Below are positions 49,594 through 60,300 of a DNA stretch of 64,000 bases, piece after piece (position 1 is the stretch's first letter; each line of letters begins with the position of its first letter). The position numbers and the translations under genes are program-made. The stretch covers positions 139,945,207-140,009,206 of the forward strand of contig NC_053037.3 in NCBI RefSeq assembly GCF_002575655.3, read 5' to 3'. Below the pieces are notes generated by a model. It was not told the origin of the DNA. It did no database searches and was given only the letters and a program-made list of their open reading frames with translations. This DNA comes from Aegilops tauschii subsp. strangulata (Eukaryota; Streptophyta; Magnoliopsida; Poales; Poaceae).

Positions 49594-50311
49594 TTAGATC
49601 AAAATATCACTGCACGATTCGGAGCGGTTTGCCTGACGCATTCGGAGCAGGAGGCACTGCTTGGTGCCGACGTCGATGCGCCGCACGATGCCCATTAGCG
49701 GATCCGGTAGCAGGCGGGGTGACCTCTCTGCGGCGACCTCGTCCTCCTCCCCCGCGTCTGACAGGGATATCAGGCGAGACCACAAAGAAGCGGCAGGCGT
49801 CGACCCGCGACACACGCGTAACGAGAGGCCGACGGCTAGAGGTGTGTGCTGACGGCGTGCGTGGGGCGGCGGCGGATAGGAGGAGCGGCGGTGAAGGTGA
49901 CGTCGAGGAGGGCCGGCGGTGGGGCGGCGCAGGTCGCCGGCGTGAGAGCATGCTCCGGCGGGCGACGAACCGGTGCGGCGGCGGATATGAGGAGCGGTGG
50001 TGAAGGTGGCGTCCAGGAGGGCCGGCGGTGGGGCGGCGCAGGTCGCCCACGTGAGAGCATGCTTCGGCGGGCAGCGCGTGTGGCGCGGCGGCCGGTCGGA
50101 CGGACAACGGCAGCAGGCGAAGAGAGAAACGGGAGAGGAGAGGGAGGCGTTTGGGCGGACAGCCGGCAGCGCCGGCGACGCGTGGTGTAGGCGAGGCCCA
50201 GCGGCGGCGGACGGCGCCAGATCGGGCGCCTGGCGCTCCGGAGGAGAAGATGAGATTAATTGGGAGGGAGATCGAGTGTGCCTGGAGCAGAGGAATTAGC
50301 GGGATAAACAA
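49594..50311 (-). pseudogene. GC-rich captured exon-like block near the Helitron 5' end
   Basis: About 70% GC, open in several frames on both strands, so frame choice is unsafe. One minus frame (49815-49594) reads SLSDAGEEDEVAAERSPRLL then PDPLMGIVRRIDVGTKQCLL, more protein-like than the alternatives. A donor-like GAG/GTACGC lies at about 49580. It resembles the GC-rich first exon of a grass gene picked up by the Helitron. No family is recognised. Confidence 0.35.
49872..50085. repeat. Tandem duplication, period about 109 bp
   Basis: Two adjacent copies starting GCGGATA at 49872 and 49981 share AGGAGGGCCGGCGGTGGGGC and GTGAGAGCATGCT, with a handful of differences. Confidence 0.85.
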
Positions 50312-50556
50312 CTCGCCAACGCGATTCGGGTGGAATCAATCCGGCACGCGGAGCGCTAGGAGAATTGGCAGACCGCGGCGTCTGCTCGGCAGAACATCTG
50401 ATCTAAGCCGTTGATTTGGATGGCAGACCATTTGCGTAATATGGACAGTAGGATATGTTTAATTTGATTTGATCGGAGGGTCCTGCTTATCCCGTGTACA
50501 GTTTGTTGTGTGGCTTTAGGGGAGTTTATGTTTGCTCTTTTAATAGTAGTATAGAT

Positions 50557-50800
50557 AATGGAGAGTATAATTCTTTGAACAGGAGGATCACGTTAATTAT
50601 GGAGAGTATCATTATTTCGACATAATGGCCACGTTAATTATGAAAAGTATCATCGAGCGTTGGATGGGAGGCTCATGCTAATTATGGAGAGTATCATCTT
50701 TTGGACAAGAGTATCACATTACTTATGGGGGTATCATTCTTTGATTGGGAGATCGTGTTAATTATGAAAAGTATCATTTTGTGTTGGATGAAGGATCACT
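50557..50800. repeat. Degenerate ~48-bp tandem repeat in the small Helitron
   Basis: Five copies of a unit built on GTTAATTATGGAGAGTATCA, followed by a variable TTGGA...GGATCAC part. It ends just before the 3' hairpin. Confidence 0.8.
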
Positions 50801-50837
50801 ATAACATTCTCGTTGCAACGCAGGGGAAATTAGCTAG

Positions 50838-53749
50838 TGGATTTCAAAAGGACAAACAACATCCACCGACAACGAGCAGCTCTGGTAATCCTTCCATTCG
50901 TGCAGTCGCATAAGTGATTCAAGAGAGGGAAAATTATCAAAATATCAAGTACATTGGGGTGAAAATTCAAATATCCCTATCTGGTCTCTTTCATGTGTGC
51001 TCTATCCTATTTCTACAAGACAGCGCATATGTACATGTGTTTGTGCAGGCGCTAAGCAACAAGGAGCTAGAGATACTAGGTGGACGGGAAGCAGTTGCGG
51101 CGTGCATGAGTTGCATTATCAGGCGGTGGTGAGCAACAACAACCACCGACAACATGGACAAGCAACCCTAGTAATCCTTCCGTCCGTGCAGTCGCATAAG
51201 TGATTCTTCCGATTAGGTATTGAATTAAGGGAATAGAGGATGAGAGGTACTTAGATAAACCTTTTTAAGTGTCGCACATGTGGCATGAACACATGGCAAC
51301 TCCGAATATTTTTTATGGCAAGTTTAGTGACGCGAGGATGGCAACTTTAGTTGTCAAGCATGACAACTTCCTTTTTGGATGACAAGTTTCAGTTTTTGGG
51401 GGGGGGGGGGGGGGGGTATTTTATCTTTTCGTGCCACATGCATGGCAAATTTAGTTGTAAAAGGGTCACGCCCAGAGTGCTTCGTGCCACATGCATGGCA
51501 CTTCTCATTTTTTTTACCATTTATCCTCAAAATAATACAAAAGAAAAGAATTTAGATTAATTCTCAAAATATAAAAGGTCAAAGTTGATACAATAGGGCA
51601 AGTGACCTCTTACCATGTAAGAGAGGGGAAATTATCAAACTATCACGTAACTTGGGTGAAAGTTCAGATGCCCTTATTTGGTCTCTCTCATGTGTGGCAT
51701 GCCCTATTATCCTACCAGAAATTGTTCTATGTAAAACATTTAAGAACATTTTTGTTCAAGATCTAATGGTTGCCTCAAGATTTTAAGTGGTGCAAATGGG
51801 GATAAGTCACCCTTTTATTATTTATTTTCCTTTCTCAATTGAGTTGTAGTAATAAAGAACTATATAGCGCAAGGCGCAATACAACGCGACTGTATGCATG
51901 TTAAGGCTAGGGTTCTACCCAATGAATGTGAGCTATGTTGTGAGTACAACCCATCTCGGTGTGCGAGTTGTGCATCGCTAGGGGCCATCACGTTAGCGGG
52001 ATGAAACTTCACGAGTTGTTTCTGCCTTGATCTACTCTGCACTTGGTCTTCTTCATTTCCTAATTCACACAACGTCTCCAACAAATAAAATCACACAAAC
52101 AATGTGATGATAATATGGTAACCGGGAAACATGTAGCACATATGCAATACATGGTTCTAATTTGCGTCGTAACATGTGTCGCTCAATCACATGTCACTAC
52201 AGCGATCTTGGCATCATGGCGACTTCATGGATTACATGGAAACGATTATGTCCCTCGCACTTGTAACTCGCCGCATTGCAGTGATGGATTCCCATGAATG
52301 CATTAAGATTTGGACACACGAAGAAGATTGAAAGTTTTGAAAATGACTGGGTCAAGCAAGGTCGGATGCGACCACCATTTCCTCTACGTTGTTTACTGTT
52401 AGAACTTTTCCCTCGCAGGTCTTCTCCACCTCCACATTTACAATGTTTCAAGGCCCCACTCTCATCGCCGTCGCCTACTATCTTCCCCCTCCGTACAAGG
52501 GTGGTCATAGGGGTGTGGCTAGGAGGACCATATTGTCTATCCAACCCAAGGCCTAGGGGGCTAACTTTTTCTCAACATGAAGGGTACTTCACATTATAGT
52601 GTATGTGTTCTTTCCATTGTACTATGTGTACTTCACATATTAGTCATGCTAGTCTGTGTCTTTTGTGTGTGTACTTCCCATGTGCTTGTGAGTGTATTTC
52701 ACCCATGGAAGTGTTTTTTCTGTGCATATTTTTCATGTGTTGGGTGTGTATTTTATGTGTTTGTGTCTATAGCATTAGTGTGTGTAGTTATTTCCAGTTT
52801 ATAGTGTGTACTCCCAAATCATTGCATGTAATTCCCAAATTGGTGTGTACACTTCCCAAGTCAATGCATATGTACTTCCCATATTTTGTGTATGTACTCA
52901 TATTCATTAATGTGGGGTTCCAGAATACAAGCTGCAAGTGTGTGCCACGACGAATGTGGTTCAACCTAGGGCCCCTTTCTCGAAAAAATTACGAAATTTG
53001 ATGTGCCAAAGACCCGTGAAACATAACCAATAATATGCACATGGGAATATAGCTTGACATACAAATTGGTGAAAAAACTCTTAAAGTTTGGGAGTGTACT
53101 TTAAAGAAATGATGCAATTTTGAAATTTAATTTTAAAATGATTGGAGCATACCCTAGGATTCACCAATTTGCACCCACAGGCAAAACCCTAGAGATAACA
53201 CCCATGAAGCAAGACGCTTGAGCTCCCCGTGCTATCGCACTCCATAGGGATTCCTCACTTAGTTGATTCCTAAAGCACCGTTTGGCACACATACTAAGAA
53301 ATGCGGGAATAAGAAAAATACAACAATTGGGATATCACACGTGAACTAAAACCAAAGGAGAACACCAAAATTGCTGTTTGGATGAAAAAACATAGAAATC
53401 CTACAAACTTACTATAGAATAGCCCGTTTCAAAGGAATTTCAAAAGAATGCATGATAACAATTCAATTCTTTTGTTCGAAACGGGGACTTATTCCCAACG
53501 ACATACGTTTTGGCCTAGAATATCACCTACCATGAATCAATCCATACTCTGCAATAGTCAACATACTCTCTCCATTCCAAAATATTTGAAGTTTTATGTA
53601 TGCCCTAAGGCAAACTTCTTTAAGTTTGACCAAGGGCAAACCTAAAACTTCTAAAAAAATTAGGACGAAGTAGACCAAAAGAGCTACCATTGCGGTATCT
53701 CGGGACCACCACCACCTCTGTTTGACACTGAGCCCCCGCATCCGATTCT
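50838..53749. other. Intergenic DNA without a supported gene; several short repeats
   Basis: Two direct repeats are visible: a block ending CGTGCAGTCGCATAAGTGAT (50866-50921 and 51142-51204), and a block containing AAATTATCAAA and TTTGGTCTCT-like sequence (50930-51003 and 51628-51700). A run of 19 G is at 51398-51416. Between about 52580 and 52910, TGTGTGTACTTCCCA-like units recur in degenerate form. No coding frame, RNA gene or complete element could be supported. It is probably old, fragmented transposon DNA. Confidence 0.6.
53566..53671. mobile_element. Possible decayed Stowaway-type MITE
   Basis: The left end TACTCTCTCCATTCCAAAAT and the right end AATTAGGACGAAGTA are roughly inverted and flanked by TA, as in Stowaway elements. 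The match is weak, especially on the right. Confidence 0.35.
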
Positions 53750-53754
53750 AGCCT

Positions 53755-55281
53755 TGATGACCCACAAGTATAGGGGATCAATCGTAGTCCTTTTGATAAG
53801 TAAGAGTGTCGAACCCAACGAGGAGCAGAAGGAAATGACAAGTGGTTTTCAGCAAGGTAATTTCTGCAAGCACTAAAATTGTCGGTAATAGGTAGTTTGA
53901 TAGCAAGATAATTTGTAACAGACAAGTAACGGCAACGGTAAATAAAGTGCAGCAAGGTATCCCAATCCTTTTTATAGCAAAGGACAGGCCAAAACGGTCT
54001 CTTATAATAAGCAAAGCATTCTTGAGGGCACACGGGAATTTCGTCTAGTCACTTTCATCATGTTGGTTTGGTTCATGTTCGCTACTTTGATAATTTGATA
54101 TGTGGGTGGACCGGTGCTTGGGTGCTATTCTTACTTGAACAAACCTCCCACTTATGATTAACCCCCTCGCAAGCATCCGCAACTACGAGAAAAGTATTAA
54201 GATAAAATCTAACCATAGCATTAAACATATGGATCCAAATAAGTCCCTTATGAAGTAGCGCATAAACTAGGGTTTAAACGTCTGTCACTCTAGCAACCCA
54301 TCATCTATTAACTACTCCAGAATGCATTCCCTTAGGCCCAAAGATGGTGAAGTGTCATGTAGTCGACGTTCACATGACACCACTAAGGGAATCACAACAT
54401 ACATATCATCAAAATATCGAACACATATCAAATTCACATGATTACTTGCAAGGTGACTTCTCCCGTGACCTCAAGAACAAAGGTAAGTACTCAAAAATGA
54501 TATTTATGATCAAGATCAGAGGGGTATTAAATAGCATAATGGATCTGAACATATAATCTTCCACCAAATAAACCATATAGTAATCAACTACAAGATGTAA
54601 TCAACACTACTAGTCACCCACAGGTACCAATCTGGGACTCCGGTACAAAGATTGAACACAAGAGATGAACTAGGGTTTGATATGAGTTGGTGTTGTTGAA
54701 GATGTTGATGAAGATTGGCCTCCCAAATATGAGACAGTTATTGGTGATGACAATGGCTTCGACCCCCCCCCCCTCCTCCAGGAGGGAAGTTCTCCCGGCG
54801 AAATCGCTCCGCTGGAGGGCAAAAATGCTCCTCCCAAGTTCCACCTCGAGACGGCGGCGCTCCATCCCGAAAGTCCTCTCCTTATTTTTTTTCTAGGTCA
54901 AAAGACCTTATATACCATAAGATGGGCACCGGAGGTGGGCTGGGTTGCCCACCACCCACCAGGGCGCTCCTGGGGGGCCTGGCGTGCCCTGGTGTCTTGT
55001 GGGCACCAGGCATCCCCCCTCTAGTAGTTATTTGCTCCAGTATTTTTTATATATTCCAAAATAATTCTCCGTAAAATTTCAGCTCATTTGGAGATGTGCA
55101 GAATAGGTATCTCTGACGTAACTTTTTCAGGTCCAGAATTCCAATTGCCGGTATTCTCCCTCTTTGTGCATACCTTGCATATTATGAGAGAAAAGGCATT
55201 AGAATTACCCCATAAAGCATTATTATGCATAAAAACATTATAAATAACAGTAGGAAAACATGATGCAAAATGGACGTATCA
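53755..55281 (-). mobile_element. Gypsy-type solo LTR
   Basis: It is 1527 bp, TGATGACCCACAAGTATAGG to GGACGTATCA on the plus strand, with a perfect TSD AGCCT (53750-53754 and 55282-55286). The minus-strand start TGATACGTCCATTTTGC is typical of a common Triticeae Gypsy LTR. A TATA element (GGTATATAAGG, minus, 54907-54917) has nested inverted repeats upstream (CACCAGGGC 54957-54965 with GCCCTGGTG 54986-54994; TGCCCAC 54946-54952 with GTGGGCA 54999-55005). No internal region, so it arose by LTR-LTR recombination. Confidence 0.93.
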
Positions 55282-55286
55282 AGCCT

Positions 55287-55677
55287 CTTCACCCGTTATC
55301 GTTACCTTGGAACATTGTCGGAAGATGAGTTTTTTTTATGGGCAGCCATTCAACACACTTTATCTGTTAATCACAAAAGTTACATCATTCATAAGAAGCG
55401 TTAGGAGGAAGCCAGGGGTTCATCGACCCAAGTGCAACATTCATAAAGAAAAGACACGGATCTAGCTACCTCATGTGCAACCTTATTAGCTTTCCTTGGG
55501 CAATGATCAAAGACAATTTCACCAAAATACTTGCCCTCATCGAGTAATCATGAAGTATTGAGGAACTCGTTGAAAATCCACTCGCGACAGATTGTAGCAT
55601 TACAATGGGTAAACAAGGGTACTATTTGAGAACCTTTAGTGGCTAAGGACCGGAAGTTCACACTACAGTAAAGGTGA
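55287..55677. other. Intergenic DNA, nothing recognised
   Basis: About 390 bp of moderately AT-rich sequence without ORF, repeat or element end that I can identify. Confidence 0.5.
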
Positions 55678-55679
55678 TA

Positions 55680-55933
55680 CTCCCCCATTCCAAAATAAAG
55701 GTGTATCAGTTTTCCCAAATGTCAACCACATGCATGTTTGACCAAAAAATTTAGAAAAAAAGTGTTAGTATCTAGAATACCAAATTTGTATGATTAGATC
55801 TAACGTGAAAATCATTTTCAAATTTTATTTATCTGATATTGTAGATGTCATTTTATTCTATAGTCTTGCTCAAACATATATAAGTTTAGCCTGCACGAAA
55901 ACTGATACACCTTATATTCTGGAACAAAGGAAG
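55680..55933. mobile_element. Stowaway MITE (Tc1/Mariner superfamily)
   Basis: Terminal inverted repeats CTCCCCCATTCCAAAATAAA... and ...CTGGAACAAAGGAAG share the inner part GGTGTATCAGTTTTC/GAAAACTGATACACC, with TA duplications at 55678-55679 and 55934-55935. It is 254 bp with no coding capacity. Confidence 0.88.
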
Positions 55934-56202
55934 TATTAACTAAAAGTATAGAGCATGTTTGTCGCAAAAGGAGAGAAAGAGGAGTGCGTCCAAATGTCAG
56001 TGAGATGAAATAATGAAGAGAAAGTAAGGTGCCAGAAAATATATGGCCTGTCATAAATAAACCTGAAGATTAATAATAATAAAAGCCATGACAATAAATC
56101 TCATTTTGGTGGTAAAAACTGGGCTCTGCCTTGTACTCCCAAGTTTGTCATACGCCAATGCCACATTGTCCAGAAAAGTTTCTTCACAAAAGGAATTGTT
56201 CA

Positions 56203-56954
56203 AGAGAGAAGTCATCGTCACCAAAGTCTAAGATACAACCCCAAACTTCAAAACAGTCTACTTTACAACATCGAACTTTCAAAACCAGACAAAACCAACC
56301 CTGAACTGGTTTCAATACAATTTTGACTAGTTTTGGCCATTGACCGCCTAGTCAGCACCCTAGTCACCCGCAAGTCACCCTCCCTCTTAACCCTGAATGT
56401 GTATTTACCTTTTAATTTTTTATCTATTTGGCAAAACATTTTGGAACTTTCCTAGTTTGTTTTGGCCAATGTTGACCAAAAATGGTCTTAAATGTGCATT
56501 TTCATTATACTTTTTAGCTACTTGAAAAAACTTTCTCATCTTGAATACGAGGGTAGTGTTCATTTTGAGGAAAAAAAATCATGTTTTTTTGAAGAAAAAA
56601 AATCATGATTTTTTGAAGAAAAAAACATTAGTTGGCCAAATTTTCACCTAAAATGGACTTGAATGTGTATTTTCCTTCTAATTGTTTATCTGTTTGGCAA
56701 AACGTCTTGGAACTTTGCCAGATTGAATCACATTGTAGTTTTGAAAATTTTCTAGAAACTTTCATTAAGTGGATGGGTGACAACGACACTGACTAGGCAG
56801 TCAATGGTCAAAACCAGTCAAAACTAAACCAGTTAAGGGTTGACTTTTGTCACGTTTTGGAACTTTAAGGTTGTGAAGTTGACAATTTTGAAGTTTGGGA
56901 TTGTGTCTTAAGACTTTAATGACAAAATTCAGGGTTGTAATATGAACTTCTCCC
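56203..56954. mobile_element. Mutator-like MITE with long terminal inverted repeats
   Basis: About 752 bp. Both ends carry diverged inverted repeats of about 150 bp (left GAGAGAAGT..., with CCCAAACTTCAAAA and TTTTGACTAGTTTTGGCCAT; right the reverse complement). An 8-bp TSD ATTGTTCA is at 56195-56202 and 56955-56962. Long inverted repeats with an 8-9-bp TSD fit Mutator. The middle has repeated AAAAATCATG units and no transposase. Confidence 0.85.
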
Positions 56955-57306
56955 ATTGTTCAGCCATGATTTAAGAATATCATAACTTGAGAAAAGTTTC
57001 ATCAGTATTTCATTTGGATCAACGACCAATAAAATATGGTCAAATATCACATTCCTCTCACTGGGACAAGGTTTACCTCAATCTAAGGTTCAAAATTGAC
57101 AGCAGGATACATCATAAGACATCGGCGGTTAACAAGACAACGCAACGCCCAACAACCCCAGCCCTATCTGTACATATACGTGGTGACAATCTATAGTCCT
57201 GCACCCAAGACGAGATGATTTGCTCAAAGGTACAGTCAACACTGCATGGTTAGGAACCTCTTGGCAGCCACAAGAATCAAGCAAGCCTCCAGCATTTCCC
57301 ATAATT

Positions 57307-60300
57307 TCATGACAATGCGCTTTCCATGAGCTCAAGGAAACCAGGGGGTGACATTGGCGGCACCGCTTCTTCCTGGACATCAATCATTTCCAGAATCTTT
57401 CTTGCAGTTGCTTGAGAATTGTCATTACCGCCTTCTTTCAAGGTTGTGGACTGAGCGGCTGTTACATTGGTGTGGATAGACTCATTGTTTTCAAGACCAA
57501 TGTTTGCTTTAGGGTGTGCTTTTGCAGAAGTTACTGCATCAATGAAGATGCCAGATTCCTTGAGACCACGAATAATAGCCTGGAAAGATGAGGCATAGCT
57601 TAGCAGCATTCAAGTAACTTGTCGCGTTTATGAGTCAATTCCTTCATTACTGAAATTAAACTGCTATTTATTCTATTTTGAGATCAAGGTTTACCATTGG
57701 TGCATATATGCGTGTTAAAACGCCCTTCCTCAAAAGCTTCAAATTTGTATCTTTGTCAGTCCATACAACATGTTCCCGGTACCTGGACATAAGTATCCAA
57801 ATAAATATAAGGCCTACTTCAGGACAGGGGTAGGAAGGGAAGAACTGCAGTTGTGCAGATGGATAATAAGGGAGTTACCAGTTCCTCATCTCTTGCTCGG
57901 TAGCTGTTGATGCAATTATGAAGGCCTGACATGTCAGAGGAAAGGCAAACAAATTAGGTTTGTCACTTTTGTTATTCATCCAAACAAAATTTCATACTGA
58001 AGCTGCATTAGCAGCAAAAAACTAAAATTCAGAAAAGGTTAGCTTCTCATTCCTAAGAGCTGGTTTGTTCTGTGTCATACTATTTCTAGATAGTGCATTG
58101 CTGTTGTACTTTTAACTGACACCCATGCACCAGTCCAATAAACAAAAATGCATGCTGTTTGATCAGGTGACCAACAAATGCTGCAGAGGTGCAGCAAAGG
58201 AAAGAAACAAACATAACTCACCAATCTGTCAAACTCCAAGATAAAACATCGTTTCACATCCTCCTTTGTTGGCTTACAGCCACACCTATCCCTTCTTGAA
58301 GTTAAGTCTGAGAACTTTGTGTAAGTGTAATGCAGAATAGCAGCCTCCTCCAACTTAATTTCACTACAGGAAAACAGATAACAGATGGCTAAATAATTTA
58401 GTAGAAACATTTCCCCAGAATTGACTTGAACTTGTGAGCTGAACACTAGAAGAAAAGAAAAACTCCACAAATGCAGATATCTGACATCATACTTTGGGGA
58501 TTTCATGTAATTATGCCATCTATGAGCACCATTCGGACGCATATGCTCCTGGACCCTTGCCGCTGATTTCCCATTACCATAAGTGAGGAAATAGTTTGGA
58601 TTACCCCGCGTGGCCTCTTTGTATAGGCCAAAGTATGTATCCTTCGGAAGATGATCGTAGTTCTTCTTAAACATGGAAACCTGCAGGTACACAAACATGG
58701 TACTATAAGAGTGTGTTTGGATTTTTAGCTGCACAGGCTATAGCCTAGATGGGTAAACTAGCACATTTTAGCTAAGTCACACTCTCCCCTGCCCCTTAAT
58801 TATGTAACCACCTCTTAAGAGAACGACCTGGCAGTTAAGGTGGGCAGGTACCGACTTCTTTGCATCACTCGAGTATTTGCCAATGGGAGCGATTGAGCAG
58901 ATTTGGCTCTTCACCAGACGAGTATTGTCTAGCCCAACCAGGCTACCATGCCGCCAAAAGGGAGGGATATTTGTAAGGTTCCAAACACATTGAGCAAGGC
59001 TACAAATACAAAGTACCTAACCGGGGATCCAAAAGTTCCCCTATACTTCCTCTGTATCAAAATATAAGACGTTTTTTGACACTGTCAAAAGGCGTCTTAT
59101 ATTATGATACGGAGGGAGTATAAATTAATTGCAGTAATTAATTTATTGGCAACTCGAGAGATAATCTCTGCGAGTGAATAGACCACCACCTACTTAGATC
59201 TTTATAAGAGTAAAGATAAGGATTGGTATTTTATAGCGTGGATTGCGCCTTTTTATTGAGCAAGTGTTTCCAGTAACAAATAGTCTGCATACCTCAGTAA
59301 AAGGATCTTTAATGTCATCCCGCTCAACGCTGCTCTCCTAAGAGAAAGAAATCATACCAGTCAGATGTGAAATGTATTACAAATTCAACAACAGATCAGC
59401 TCTGCAACTCACATAGTTGGGGAAGATAACCATGTCAACATTATCAGGAACATCCAAAAGCAACCGCCTAAGAGAGTACTCCCTGGCACCCGCTGGATGA
59501 ATTAACTCGTCGGTATCAAGATGTATGATCCAATCCATTCCAGCCTCCTGTGATAATCAAGCAGGGAAGCTCACGGTAAACTCACGGCAAAACAAAAGGC
59601 CTTATCAAAATCCAACAAAAGCATGTAAAATTTCCTCATAACCATAGCAAATAGTTAAAATCTTGTGATGTTTGTAACCAAGTGACTGATGTAAACTCAC
59701 ATCCTTGTTACACCCTTAACAAACTAACAAGGCATATTAACACGACCGGAGTTTCTTTAATTTTTAGTTAATGGAAGTAGAGATTTGGGCTAAGATTTAC
59801 ACAACAGTGAACAGACTTTCGGCACAAAAGAAAACACAATACAATTGTTTATCAAGGAGTAAATCAGGTATGTGCGTTCCCTGTTTGTACTATATGTACT
59901 CTACATACACACTGTACCAGAGACAATATTTTACTCTTTTTTTGAAAGGGGGACAATATTTACTAGTGTTAGTTAAATCCCTATCAGCTATATATGTTAT
60001 GTTGTACTAGTGATGATAAATAGATATTGTTGTTAGTGCTAAATAATTCAACAGAGACCAGAATATTATTCGATGATGATTATGGTCCCTGGCACACACA
60101 TACACACACACACAAAAGAGTTGAAATAGTAAGGTGGTAGCTGACAATAGATACCACGAAGAGAGCCAGTGTTTGTGAATGAAATGATGACAATTATCTA
60201 TAATAAATCTTACACAAGGACATGAATGTCAAAATTTATAATTAAGCGGGTACTACCAGACATATCAAATGAAATAGCTCCTAACCCCATGCTCAGCTGC

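Larger units (their letters stand above)
43080..50555 (-). mobile_element. Helitron-like element (minus) with gene fragments and a CACTA insertion
   Basis: On the minus strand the 5' end is TCTATACTACTATTAAAAGA after an A (50555), and the 3' end is a 6-bp stem hairpin (ACGTGC/GCACGT, 43093-43107), then GCATGATTACTAG and a T (43080). There is no TSD, as expected, and the flanks join as AA-T. It is 7476 bp, of which 4010 are a CACTA element. No Rep/helicase gene is visible, so it is non-autonomous. A GC-rich exon-like piece near its 5' end and exon-like pieces near the 3' end suggest gene capture. Confidence 0.65.
42990..50837 (+). mobile_element. Small Helitron-like element (plus), split by a second Helitron
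   Basis: It starts TCTCTATCTATACTATC after an A and ends with a short palindrome CGTTGCAACG (50811-50820), about 13 bases and then CTAG before a T, which are the Helitron end rules (5' TC, hairpin, 3' CTRR, insertion between A and T). Without the inner element it is only about 0.37 kb and contains a tandem repeat. The left end lies 3 bases from the Gypsy LTR, so the true 5' end may have been trimmed. No Rep/helicase sequence is present. Confidence 0.55.

Noticed and set aside
52294..52599. 101-codon plus-strand ORF
   Set aside because: No motif, no splice context, an opposite-strand ORF of similar size, and surrounding repeats; probably chance.
58075..58734. One continuous 219-codon ORF as a single exon
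   Set aside because: It reads through introns 7 and 8; the joined exon model with GT-AG sites restores the conserved family 92 sequence, the read-through does not.
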